A stretch of 7,337 bases of DNA from Syntrophaceae bacterium UBA4810. Lineage in GTDB: Bacteria > Desulfobacterota > Syntrophia > Syntrophales > Smithellaceae. The position numbers and the translations under genes are program-made. Within the stretch, counting starts at the first letter, position 1. Every line of letters starts with the position of its first letter. A model generated the notes under the pieces. That model was not told the origin of the DNA. It made no database searches and was given only the letters and a program-made list of their open reading frames with translations. The stretch covers positions 1 through 7,337 of the forward strand of contig DHGA01000105.1 in NCBI GenBank assembly GCA_002402545.1, written 5' to 3'. This document shows positions 1 to 6,040 of the stretch, in pieces.

Positions 1-1136
1 CGGATCTGCGCTCGCCCGCGGACATGTATCTGGAAGGCTCCGATCAGCACCGCGGCTGGTTTCATTCGTCGCTTTTGGAATCGGTGGGCACAAGAAACCG
101 CGCGCCGTACCTGAGCGTTCTGACGCACGGCTTTGTGGTGGACGGCGAAGGAAAAAAGATGTCCAAGTCCATCGGCAACACCATCGAACCCCAGGAAGTC
201 ATTGAAAAATACGGCGCGGAAATTCTCAGGCTTTGGGTTGCCGCCGAAGATTATACTGACGATATCCGCATCTCCGAAGAAATTCTCAAACGCCTCGTGG
301 AGGCCTACCGCCGCATCCGCAATACCGGAAGATTTATCTTGGGCAATCTTTATGATTTTGATCCCGATAAAGATTTAATCGCTTACGAAAAAATGGAAGA
401 AATGGATAAGTGGGCGCTGCACCGCCTTCAGGAAATCATCAAAAGAGTGGGCGACGCCTACGATCGTTATCAGTTCCATGTTGTTTTCTACACTCTGTAT
501 AATTACTGCACCGTGGATTTGAGTGCTCTTTATCTTGATGTTTTAAAAGACCGGCTCTACACAACAAAAGCTGGCTCTGTGGCGCGGCGTTCCGGCCAGA
601 GCGCGATATTCATTATTTTAAAAGCAATGACGCGGCTTTTGGCGCCTATTTCCACCTTTACCGCGGAAGAAATCTGGAAGGCAATGCCCGCCTGGAAAGA
701 AAAAGAAGCGAGTATTCATCTGGCGCGCCTGCCGCGGGCAGATGAGCGTTATTCAAATCCCTCTTTGGGTGATACGTGGAAAACAATGATTGACGCCCGC
801 GCGGAAATTGCCAAGGCGCTTGAGCAGGCCAGAAAAGATAAAGTAATCGGTCATTCGCTGGACGCGCGCGTCAGCATCGCCGCGCCGGAAAAGATGAAAA
901 ACCTTTTTGAAAGCCACATGGAAGACTTACGGGCGTTGCTGATTATCTCGCAATTGCAAATTGTTCCGGAAAATCAAATCGCCAATCCTTATAAAAGCGA
1001 AGAAATAAAAGGACTGGTTGTCGGCGTGGAAAAGGCGCGCGGTGAAAAATGCGAACGTTGCTGGGTGTACTCTGAATCTTTAGGAAAAGACAAAAATCAT
1101 CCAAAAGCGTGTGAACGCTGCCTCGTAAATCTATAA
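1..1136 (+). CDS. ileS: Isoleucyl-tRNA synthetase, C-terminal part (5' end outside the window)
   Basis: This is the class I aminoacyl-tRNA synthetase that charges tRNA-Ile with isoleucine in the cytoplasm. The frame is open from the window edge (first full codon at base 3), and 377 residues are visible. Right at the edge is the conserved catalytic-domain stretch PADMYLEGSDQHRGWF. The KMSKS signature that stabilises the aminoacyl-adenylate transition state is at bases 156-170. A helical anticodon-binding region follows (for example around LLAPISTFTAEEIW). The protein ends in the zinc-binding module typical of IleRS: CxxC at 1050-1061 and CxxC at 1110-1121, with the same 3-17-3 Cys spacing as in the E. 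coli enzyme as I recall it. It stops four residues after the last Cys. The catalytic HIGH motif and editing domain lie upstream of the window. The lspA start follows after 20 nt, so the two are probably co-transcribed, an arrangement common in bacteria. No frameshift or missing residue is seen. Confidence 0.98.
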   Translation, partial: DLRSPADMYLEGSDQHRGWFHSSLLESVGTRNRAPYLSVLTHGFVVDGEGKKMSKSIGNTIEPQEVIEKYGAEILRLWVAAEDYTDDIRISEEILKRLVEAYRRIRNTGRFILGNLYDFDPDKDLIAYEKMEEMDKWALHRLQEIIKRVGDAYDRYQFHVVFYTLYNYCTVDLSALYLDVLKDRLYTTKAGSVARRSGQSAIFIILKAMTRLLAPISTFTAEEIWKAMPAWKEKEASIHLARLPRADERYSNPSLGDTWKTMIDARAEIAKALEQARKDKVIGHSLDARVSIAAPEKMKNLFESHMEDLRALLIISQLQIVPENQIANPYKSEEIKGLVVGVEKARGEKCERCWVYSESLGKDKNHPKACERCLVNL

Positions 1137-1144
1137 CCTTGCGT

Positions 1145-1149
1145 GAGGG
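1145..1149 (+). promoter_or_regulatory. Ribosome binding site deciding the lspA start
   Basis: GAGGG lies 7 nt upstream of the ATG at 1157. It favours that ATG over the in-frame TTG at 1139, which would lie just 2 nt after the ileS stop with no good Shine-Dalgarno of its own. Confidence 0.6.
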
Positions 1150-1156
1150 TATTCTG

Positions 1157-1651
1157 ATGAAGAAAAATCTGGCTTTTTTTATCGTCTGCGCGTCGGTCAT
1201 TATTATCCTGGACCAAATCACCAAATCAGTCATCACCAAAAAACTTTTCATGTATGGAACACACAAGGTTATCGACGGGTTTTTCAATATTGTATATGTA
1301 ATGAACCCAGGCGCGGCTTTTGGATTTTTGGCGGACATGCCCGAACTTTTCCGCTACGCTTTTTTCATCGGCATCACGCTTTTGGCCATGGCGCTGATTA
1401 TTTACTACATCGTAAAAAGCGAAAATGAGCCATTTTTGATCATTTTGTCTCTATCTCTTATTTTCGGCGGCGCCGTGGGCAACCTGATTGACCGCATCAG
1501 ATTCGGCGCTGTTGTGGACTTTCTGGATTTCTATATCGGCAGCTGGCACTGGCCGGCATTCAACGTTGCTGATTCCGCCATTACTGTCGGCGCCTTCCTG
1601 ATGCTTTGGGAGATCATAACCAGGCGAAAAAAACAAAAGATTCATAATTAG
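1157..1651 (+). CDS. lspA: Lipoprotein signal peptidase (signal peptidase II)
   Basis: LspA is the inner-membrane aspartyl protease that removes the signal peptide from diacylglyceryl-modified prolipoproteins. From the ATG at 1157 it has 164 residues, the usual family length. Conserved segments in order are DQITK (Asp19) after the first membrane helix, NPGAAFGFL at about 50-58, GNLIDR at 108-113, VVDFLDFY at 119-126 and FNVADSAI at 135-142. By the family pattern the catalytic aspartates are Asp121 and Asp139. Four hydrophobic helices are visible (about 5-20, 65-86, 92-108 and 137-155), and a basic tail (RRKKQK) follows the last. It lies 20 nt after ileS and is followed by a possible small membrane-protein gene and a terminator. 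The TTG at 1139 would add six residues, but it lacks a good ribosome site. Confidence 0.97.
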   Translation: MKKNLAFFIVCASVIIILDQITKSVITKKLFMYGTHKVIDGFFNIVYVMNPGAAFGFLADMPELFRYAFFIGITLLAMALIIYYIVKSENEPFLIILSLSLIFGGAVGNLIDRIRFGAVVDFLDFYIGSWHWPAFNVADSAITVGAFLMLWEIITRRKKQKIHN

Positions 1652-1697
1652 ATTAAAATTAGTTTTTTGAGACAATATCGGCGCGGCGATAACCACC

Positions 1698-1704
1698 AAG
1701 GAGG
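1698..1704 (+). promoter_or_regulatory. Strong ribosome binding site before the small interrupted frame
   Basis: AAGGAGG is a full-strength Shine-Dalgarno, 5 nt before the ATG at 1710. No long frame follows that ATG, which is why the interrupted small gene below is called. Such a match is unlikely to be meaningless 47 nt after lspA. Confidence 0.6.
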
Positions 1705-1709
1705 AAACA

Positions 1710-1819
1710 ATGAAGCGACGCAGGCTGTTTTTTACGGTGCGTTCACGGCGCTGATACTTTGTTTTATCATGATTCTACTTCCCGTCTATCAATCAATCAT
1801 GAAAAAGAACGCCAAATAA
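1710..1819 (+). pseudogene. Small single-helix membrane protein, frame interrupted at a T6 run
   Basis: No family is recognised. The ATG at 1710 follows a strong AAGGAGG but in its own frame gives only 14 codons (stop TGA 1752-1754). If the frame moves by -1 at the six-T run 1728-1733 (one extra T, or ribosomal slippage), the product becomes a coherent peptide of about 36 residues. It starts MKRRRLFFYGAF, continues through a strongly hydrophobic segment (TALILCFIMILLPVY) and ends in a basic tail (SIMKKNAK), with stop TAA at 1817-1819. A positive start, one helix and a positive end are typical of small inner-membrane proteins. It could be a sequencing or assembly error in a homopolymer, a decayed gene, or a frameshifted product. 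An alternative is a TTG start at 1667 in the -1 frame, which uses neither the ATG nor the ribosome site. It is probably the last gene of the ileS-lspA unit, since the terminator follows within 30 nt. Confidence 0.5.
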
Positions 1820-1844
1820 ATATTATTTGCATTTGTGATAAAAA

Positions 1845-1877
1845 AATCCCCGGAAGTTGCCTGCCCTTCCGGGGATT
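1845..1877. terminator. Bidirectional intrinsic terminator between lspA unit and porin-like gene
   Basis: A perfect 12-bp stem (AATCCCCGGAAG / CTTCCGGGGATT) encloses a 9-nt loop at 1857-1865. On the - strand it is followed by a T tract (complement of A7 at 1840-1846), a classic terminator for the porin-like gene ending at 1907. On the + strand the tail ATTAATTTCTTT is moderately T-rich, adequate for the lspA side. It sits between two converging genes. Confidence 0.85.
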
Positions 1878-1906
1878 AATTTCTTTCAGAGAAAGAGTCT
1901 TCTAAA

Positions 1907-3235
1907 CTAGAAAGTCAATGTCAGCTTATTGATGACCATAAAGTTATCTTGGACTTGATTGGCGGCGCCAGTGCCTTTAAAATAATCGCCCGTCCAGAAA
2001 TAACCCGCGCCCAACATATAGGTGAGATTGCTGGTTATCTTATAGGTTGCGGTTACATCAAATTCGATACCGTAGTCCTTTTCCAGATAGAGGGAAGGTT
2101 TTTTGTCCGCATAGGCGTAAGCAAGAGAAGCCATAATGTTCAAATCAGCAATCGGACGCACGCCTACTCTGCCCTGATAGAAAAACGCATTTGCCATAGC
2201 ATTGTTTACATCACCGGTGGAGCTGGCATGATGACCTCTGATGGGACCTACCCAGCGGTAGGTATCATTATAACTGAAAAGAATCAGGCAGGGATTCCAG
2301 TCGCGCCCGCCTGTAAGCGTACCACCCTCACTTTTATCGGTGGTGCCGGGATCATCTCCGGAAACATAGGCAAAGGTGCCTCCTGCGTAGAACATGCCGA
2401 AATCAGCCAGCGCATCAAGGTACGCGGACAAACCGGTCATTTTAACGTCGGCTGTTCCGTTATCATAATCGTTTTGTTTCCCTGTCACATAGCCCAGTTC
2501 CGCCTCGAGGGCAACGGGGCCAATTTTAGCCATCGCGTAAGGCACAGCTTGCCAATAAACCCTTTTGTAAGATGGCGTTAATAGCTTAAATTCGGCGCGG
2601 CGGTTATAGGTGACATTCACGCCTGCTTTGCCGCCCTTCCAGGAATAGGCGGCTTCGATACCGTATTCATCACGATCAGCGTCTGTCCAGTCAGCAGTTA
2701 GATTTTTAGCCGTCCGGCTATTTTCTTCAAGCTTGCTGATTTGAGCTTCGACAAATACCAGCCCGTAGGTATAGGCGTATTTTATTCTGGCTGCCGGCTG
2801 AATATTATTGCCGAAAGCGGTTCCGGTTGTGCCTTTGTTCATGATACCTACGTTAAAAACACCAATGGGAGCTTTGTAGTTGATATAGGCCCAGTCAAAA
2901 GCAATGTTTTCATTTTCCGCCACTGTTCCGGCCGAATCAACATCCAGCGCTGTACCTGCCGCGCTTCTCGGGGCGCCCCAGGCTCTTTCCATCGCGTCGA
3001 AGCGCGTGACCAGTTTCAACGCCGGTGAAACAATAAATTCCGTCTGCACTCGCAGGCGCTGAAAATAAAAAGCGGTGGAAGGATACCCCGTGGCGTCTTT
3101 CATCAGCGACGTCTGATCCACATACATTCCCGCCACGTAAAACTGGCCGCTGAACTTTACATCCGCGGCAAACACTGTTGTGCTGAAAGCTGTAATCAGC
3201 CCCAGCGTTAGCATAATTAACCAAAATCTCTTCAT
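1907..3235 (-). CDS. Porin-like outer-membrane beta-barrel protein
   Basis: The product is 442 residues. Residues 1-23 form a standard Sec signal peptide: MKRFW, a hydrophobic core, then the VFA cleavage motif before ADVKFSG. The mature chain shows no further membrane helix. It has many short alternating hydrophobic/polar, aromatic-rich strands (for example VKFSGQFYVAGMY, FDWAYINY, MFYAGGTFAYVSG, FDVTATYK, LTYMLGAGYFW) and ends NKLTLTF, a terminal Phe of the kind used for barrel assembly by BamA. This fits a general or substrate-selective porin of about 16 strands, but the substrate cannot be read from sequence. The start is set by AGGAGG at 3241-3246, 5 nt before the ATG. It appears to be transcribed alone: converging with the lspA unit at a shared terminator, with nearly 480 bp of non-coding DNA upstream, suggesting its own control. 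It is similar in style to porins annotated only as hypothetical in Syntrophales and relatives. Confidence 0.85.
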   Translation of the reverse strand: MKRFWLIMLTLGLITAFSTTVFAADVKFSGQFYVAGMYVDQTSLMKDATGYPSTAFYFQRLRVQTEFIVSPALKLVTRFDAMERAWGAPRSAAGTALDVDSAGTVAENENIAFDWAYINYKAPIGVFNVGIMNKGTTGTAFGNNIQPAARIKYAYTYGLVFVEAQISKLEENSRTAKNLTADWTDADRDEYGIEAAYSWKGGKAGVNVTYNRRAEFKLLTPSYKRVYWQAVPYAMAKIGPVALEAELGYVTGKQNDYDNGTADVKMTGLSAYLDALADFGMFYAGGTFAYVSGDDPGTTDKSEGGTLTGGRDWNPCLILFSYNDTYRWVGPIRGHHASSTGDVNNAMANAFFYQGRVGVRPIADLNIMASLAYAYADKKPSLYLEKDYGIEFDVTATYKITSNLTYMLGAGYFWTGDYFKGTGAANQVQDNFMVINKLTLTF

Positions 3236-3299
3236 TTTTTCCTCCTAAACTTAAATTTTTTTTGGCTTTGTTGCATTTTCAAATTTCCAATGCGCAAAG

Positions 3300-3305
3300 A
3301 ATATA
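3300..3305 (-). promoter_or_regulatory. Candidate -10 element for the porin-like gene
   Basis: On the - strand this reads TATATT, matching TATAAT at five of six bases, about 65 nt upstream of the ATG. No good -35 lies at the proper distance; the spot is instead occupied by the direct repeats at 3314-3334, which would suit an activator-dependent promoter. This is a tentative call. Confidence 0.3.
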
Positions 3306-3313
3306 GAGAAGAT

Positions 3314-3334
3314 TTATTACAGCATTATTACAGC
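3314..3334. repeat. Two direct repeats with 11-bp period upstream of the porin-like gene
   Basis: TTATTACAGC occurs twice (3314-3323 and 3325-3334), separated by one base. On the - strand it reads GCTGTAATAA twice. Sites about one helical turn apart just upstream of a candidate -10 resemble tandem half-sites for an activator. The repeat is exact; its role is inferred. Confidence 0.5.
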
Positions 3335-3420
3335 CCTATTAAAATTCGGAAAATGAGTGCCTGATAAAAATTTAGACAGCCGAATTTGCCCTCCATGAAA
3401 GCGCGCCAAATGCTCACGAA

Positions 3421-3570
3421 ATCGCGTTCAGTTATAATTATATCGGTAATTTGTAAAAAATAATTAAGATATATAGGTAATATTTTGTAATATTTTATTA
3501 TATATTTACTTAAAATATCACAAACAATTTCTTGTCTATAAAAACTTATATTAAAAAATTGCATGTTAAA
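3421..3570. other. Extremely A/T-rich stretch
   Basis: This stretch is almost pure A/T compared with the genes around it. It contains the tandem repeat TAATATTTTG/TAATATTTTA (3478-3497) and an inverted repeat ATATTTTA/TAAAATAT (3490-3497 and 3511-3518). On the - strand TTGTTT followed 17 nt later by TATATAAT could serve as a promoter reading toward the porin-like gene. It may otherwise be a curved-DNA or nucleoid-protein binding region. No coding signal was found. Confidence 0.4.
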
Positions 3571-3613
3571 TTAAATACTTGGGTATGGCGAGGGCAGCAA
3601 AGAATCAAATAAA

Positions 3614-3638
3614 AAGCGCACACATATTGTGTGCGCTT
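3614..3638 (-). terminator. Intrinsic terminator of the 95-residue membrane protein gene
   Basis: A perfect 11-bp inverted repeat (AAGCGCACACA / TGTGTGCGCTT) with TAT in the middle lies about 75 nt downstream of the stop codon of the - strand gene. On the - strand the stem runs into TTTATTTGATTC, a U-rich tail from the A5 at 3611-3615. On the + strand no T tract follows, so it acts in the - direction. Confidence 0.75.
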
Positions 3639-3714
3639 AAGAGCAATGACCATAACATCAGATAAAAAATCAATTTAAATAAATTTTAAACCAATCAACT
3701 AAGTAAAAGTATGA

Positions 3715-4002
3715 TTATTTCTTTTCCTTTAATTTACTGAGTTCTTCCTTGTATTTTTCCGCCTCGGCTTTGGCAATTTCAGCTTCTTGCCGGACTTTTT
3801 CCAATTTTTCTGCCTGACTCAGCTTATCTTCATTAACTTTTTCCTGCATTTCATCAATGCCCACATAAACAGCCAACGCACCCCCTAGAAGAAGGCAAAT
3901 GGGAAAAGCTCCTTTTACTATAGTCATAAAATCGCCCCACCAGAAAATAAGGCTGATCAATCCGATGATGGCGGAAATAACGCCTCCGATTAGCAAAGAC
4001 AT
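3715..4002 (-). CDS. Small membrane protein with two helices and a coiled-coil tail
   Basis: The family is not recognised. From the ATG at 4002 the product is 95 residues. Two hydrophobic helices (about 2-21, ending in a WWGDF turn, and about 29-48, rich in Leu/Gly) form a hairpin. A highly charged Lys/Glu-rich helix follows from about 52 to the end (motifs such as AEKLEKVRQEAEIAKAEAEK), predicted to form a coiled coil on the cytoplasmic side. The start is set by AGGAGG at 4010-4015, 7 nt from the ATG; an upstream TTG (4080) in the same frame would add 26 residues without a ribosome site. It is transcribed alone, divergent from hisI, with its own terminator. The helical hairpin with a WW turn loosely recalls very small membrane proteins such as MamI, but that resemblance is from memory and weak. 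A scaffold or membrane-organising role is only a guess. Confidence 0.75.
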   Translation of the reverse strand: MSLLIGGVISAIIGLISLIFWWGDFMTIVKGAFPICLLLGGALAVYVGIDEMQEKVNEDKLSQAEKLEKVRQEAEIAKAEAEKYKEELSKLKEKK

Positions 4003-4009
4003 AAGCAGA

Positions 4010-4015
4010 CCTCCT
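4010..4015 (-). promoter_or_regulatory. Ribosome binding site deciding the start of the 95-residue protein
   Basis: AGGAGG on the - strand, 7 nt before the ATG at 4002. This is the reason for preferring that start over the TTG at 4080. Confidence 0.7.
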
Positions 4016-4121
4016 GAAAACTGATCAATTAACGCGTATTGTTTTGCATTTTTAGTAGCATGAAAAGAAATAGGAAGCAAGACAGAAATACGCGATAATT
4101 CAGGATAAAAATATTTCTTGA

Positions 4122-4150
4122 TTTAAAGCAATTCATCAATTAAATATGAT
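4122..4150 (+). promoter_or_regulatory. Candidate sigma-70 promoter of the his operon
   Basis: A -35 of TTTAAA (4122-4127, four of six matches to TTGACA) is followed by a 17-nt spacer and a -10 of TATGAT (4145-4150, five of six). Transcription would start near 4157, leaving a leader of only about ten bases before hisI. There is thus no room for a his attenuator leader peptide or a T-box. Confidence 0.5.
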
Positions 4151-4167
4151 TTAACTAATAAAGACAA

Positions 4168-4551
4168 ATGGATAAAATGACTGAACCTAATTTTGCCAAA
4201 GGGGATGGCTTAATCCCCGCTATTGCCCAGGATGCTGAATCCGGCGAAGTCCTTATGCTCGCCTATATGAACAAGCCCTCCTGGGAAAAGACTATGCAGA
4301 CCGGCAAGGCGACTTATTGGAGCCGATCACGCCAGACCCTCTGGATAAAAGGAGAATCTTCCGGCAATTTTCAGCTGGTTAAGAATATTTTTATCGATTG
4401 CGATAACGACACCATATTGCTCCAGGTTGAACAAATCGGAAAGGCGGCGTGTCATACAGGTTACAAGTCCTGCTTTTACCGCAAACTGGAAGGCAAGGAT
4501 TTCGTTGTCGTAGGAGAAAAAATTTTTGATCCCAAGGAAGTATATAAATGA
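4168..4551 (+). CDS. hisI: Phosphoribosyl-AMP cyclohydrolase
   Basis: HisI opens the adenine ring of phosphoribosyl-AMP, the third step of histidine synthesis. At 127 residues it is the stand-alone cyclohydrolase, without the HisE pyrophosphatase domain fused to it in enterobacteria, so hisE must be a separate gene elsewhere. Conserved parts are EVLMLAYMN (27-35), ATYWSRSRQTLWIKGESSGN (48-67), the Mg/Zn site DCDND (77-81) and CHTGYKSCFYR (95-105). Cys78, Cys95 and Cys102 are the expected zinc ligands, and Asp77, Asp79 and Asp81 the metal-binding acids. The ATG at 4168 is used here; an ATG at 4177 is equally possible, and neither has a strong Shine-Dalgarno, perhaps because the leader is very short. 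The stop codon overlaps the hisG start by 4 bp (ATGA), implying translational coupling. Confidence 0.97.
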   Translation: MDKMTEPNFAKGDGLIPAIAQDAESGEVLMLAYMNKPSWEKTMQTGKATYWSRSRQTLWIKGESSGNFQLVKNIFIDCDNDTILLQVEQIGKAACHTGYKSCFYRKLEGKDFVVVGEKIFDPKEVYK

Positions 4552-5420
4552 AGGTTTTAAAACTGGGAATTCCCAAGGGTTCCCTGGAAGAAAATACTGT
4601 AGATATTTTTAAAAAGGCCGGTTGGCGTATAACTTATGACAGCCGCAGTTACTTTCCCGATATTGATGATTCGGAAATGACCTGTTCGCTTGTGCGCGCG
4701 CAGGAAATGTCGCGTTACGTCGAAGACGGCACGCTGGATTTGGGGCTTACCGGAATAGACTGGATTATGGAAAACGCTTCTGATGTCGTTGTTGTGCAGG
4801 ATCTTATTTACTCCAAAGTTTCTATGCGGCAGGCGCGCTGGGTGCTTGTCGTGCGAGGCGATTCGCCTTATCAAAAAATTGAAGACATGGAAGGGAAAAA
4901 AATATCCACAGAACTGGTTAATTTTACAAAAAAATATTTCGCCGAAAAAAAAATAAATGTGCAGGTAGAATTTTCCTGGGGCGCAACAGAAGCAAAAGTC
5001 GTGGAAGGCCTGGTGGACGCGGTGGTGGAAGTAACGGAAACCGGTTCCACAATAAAAGCGAATAAGCTAAGGATTATCCACGAGCTGATGAAAACCAACA
5101 CACAGCTTATTGCCAATTGCGCCGCCTGGGAAGACCCCTGGAAACGTAAGAAAATAGAGCAGATTAAAACGATGCTGGTCGGCTCTCTGCAGGCTATGGG
5201 AAAAGTCGGGCTGAAGCTGAATGTTTCCAAAGAAAATTTGGAAAAGGTGATGTCTTTGATTCCTTCGTTGAGATCGCCCACGGTAGCGAGCCTCTCTTCG
5301 CAGGAATGGTATGCCGTGGAATCAATTGTAAACGCGAAAGGCATGAGAGAATTAATACCTCTTCTTCTGGAAGCGGGTGCCGAAGGCATAATTGAATACC
5401 CTTTGAACAAAGTTGTTTAA
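4548..5420 (+). CDS. hisG: ATP phosphoribosyltransferase, long form
   Basis: HisG joins ATP and PRPP in the first, committed step of histidine synthesis. The 290-residue length marks the long, hexameric form that has its own C-terminal ACT-like regulatory domain (about 212-290), so it should be inhibited directly by histidine and need no HisZ partner. N-terminal features are LGIPKGSLEE (6-15) and DLGLTGIDWI (64-73). The PRPP phosphate loop is at about 157-169 (DAVVEVTETGSTI, with ETGST at 164-168). The C-terminal domain ends with SPTVASLSSQEWYAVESIV (243-261) and a final strand region. AAGGAAG at 4534-4540 lies 7 nt before the ATG, inside the end of hisI. The 4-bp overlap with hisI and 16-bp gap to hisB place it firmly in the operon. 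No defect is seen. Confidence 0.97.
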   Translation: MKVLKLGIPKGSLEENTVDIFKKAGWRITYDSRSYFPDIDDSEMTCSLVRAQEMSRYVEDGTLDLGLTGIDWIMENASDVVVVQDLIYSKVSMRQARWVLVVRGDSPYQKIEDMEGKKISTELVNFTKKYFAEKKINVQVEFSWGATEAKVVEGLVDAVVEVTETGSTIKANKLRIIHELMKTNTQLIANCAAWEDPWKRKKIEQIKTMLVGSLQAMGKVGLKLNVSKENLEKVMSLIPSLRSPTVASLSSQEWYAVESIVNAKGMRELIPLLLEAGAEGIIEYPLNKVV

Positions 5421-5436
5421 GGATAAAGGCGCACAT

Positions 5437-6036
5437 ATGGCAAGAAAAGCAAAAATTATCCGCAAGACAAAAGAAACGAATATACAGCTCGAAATTGACC
5501 TGGACAAAGCTGCCGGCAGTAAAATTGTCACAACAATACCTTTTTTTGATCACATGCTGGAGCTTTTGGCCAGGCACGGTTTTTTCCAGATGATTATCAA
5601 GAGCAAGGGAGACACGCAGATTGACGATCACCACTTGGTAGAGGATTTGGGTATTTGTCTAGGCCAAGCCGTGGAAAAGGCGCTGGGCAAAAAAGCTGGC
5701 ATTAACCGTTATGGCTCGGCATGCGTTCCGATGGATGAATGTTTATGCCGCGTGGATTTGGATATTTCCGGCCGCCCGTATTTGATTTACAATGTTAAAT
5801 ACGCGCGCCGAAAAATTGGAGGATTCGATCCCGCTTTGGTTAAAGAATTTTTCAAGGCCTTTACGGATCACAGCGGCATAACGCTGCATATAAATCTATT
5901 GTACGGGAGCAACAGCCACCACATAATCGAAGCGGTTTTTAAAGCTTTTGCCAAAGCACTCAGAGGAGCTGTTGAAGTCAACAAAAAAGTTGTTGGAGTT
6001 CTTTCCACCAAAGGAAGTCTCGAGAAAGCGAGGTAG
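5437..6036 (+). CDS. hisB: Imidazoleglycerol-phosphate dehydratase
   Basis: HisB dehydrates imidazoleglycerol phosphate to imidazole acetol phosphate, the sixth step of the pathway. From the ATG at 5437 it has 199 residues, the length of the monofunctional enzyme; there is no histidinol-phosphatase domain. The two Mn-binding repeats are clear: DDHHLVEDLG (63-72) in the first half and SHHIIEA (150-156) in the second. Further signatures are FFDHMLELLARHG (36-48), GSACVPMDE (83-91), FTDHSGITLHIN (132-143) and the C-terminal GVLSTKGSL (187-195). AAAGG at 5425-5429 is 7 nt before this ATG. A TTG at 5413 would add eight residues and overlap the end of hisG, but it is less likely. The next gene begins 4 bp after the stop codon. 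Confidence 0.97.
   Translation: MARKAKIIRKTKETNIQLEIDLDKAAGSKIVTTIPFFDHMLELLARHGFFQMIIKSKGDTQIDDHHLVEDLGICLGQAVEKALGKKAGINRYGSACVPMDECLCRVDLDISGRPYLIYNVKYARRKIGGFDPALVKEFFKAFTDHSGITLHINLLYGSNSHHIIEAVFKAFAKALRGAVEVNKKVVGVLSTKGSLEKAR
6030..6033 (+). promoter_or_regulatory. Ribosome binding site for the unknown gene after hisB
   Basis: GAGG abuts the hisB stop codon and lies 7 nt before the TTG at 6041. It supports TTG as the start and excludes a frame reaching back into hisB to 5948. Confidence 0.55.
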
Positions 6037-6040
6037 AAAA

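Larger units (their letters stand above)
3236..3714. other. Long non-coding region upstream of the porin-like gene
   Basis: About 480 bp holds no convincing gene. From the porin-like gene outward it contains the AGGAGG ribosome site (3241-3246), a candidate -10 on the - strand (3300-3305), two direct repeats (3314-3334), an 8-bp inverted repeat AAATTCGG/CCGAATTT (3342-3349 and 3380-3387, 30 nt apart), an extremely A/T-rich stretch (about 3421-3570) and the terminator of the next gene (3614-3638). The possible 78-codon - strand frame at 3328-3564 has no ribosome site and looks like a by-product of base composition. Confidence 0.6.

Noticed and set aside
1652..1819. Extension of lspA past its TAG stop in the same frame
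   Set aside because: The frame after the stop does stay open to 1819, but LspA is already at full family length and has its normal basic tail; the small downstream peptide has its own ribosome site.
1949..2581. 210-codon + strand reading frame
   Set aside because: It lies entirely antisense to the porin-like gene, which has a signal peptide, barrel strands and a terminal Phe; the antisense product shows no motif and no ribosome site.
3256..3276. Possible sigma-54 promoter (TTGGCTTTGTTGCA)
   Set aside because: The GG to GC distance is too short for the -24/-12 spacing, and it points away from the porin-like gene, toward no gene on the + strand.
3328..3564. 78-codon - strand reading frame upstream of the porin-like gene
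   Set aside because: It has no ribosome site before its ATG, its composition (Ile, Tyr, Phe, Lys) follows from A/T-rich DNA, and it covers the likely promoter region.
4003..4167. Attenuator, T-box or leader peptide before hisI
   Set aside because: There is no run of His codons, no terminator hairpin and no T-box-like sequence, and the best promoter leaves only about ten bases of leader.
4871..5634. Long - strand frames opposite hisG and hisB
   Set aside because: They are antisense to two genes with clear catalytic motifs and have no start signals or recognisable domains.
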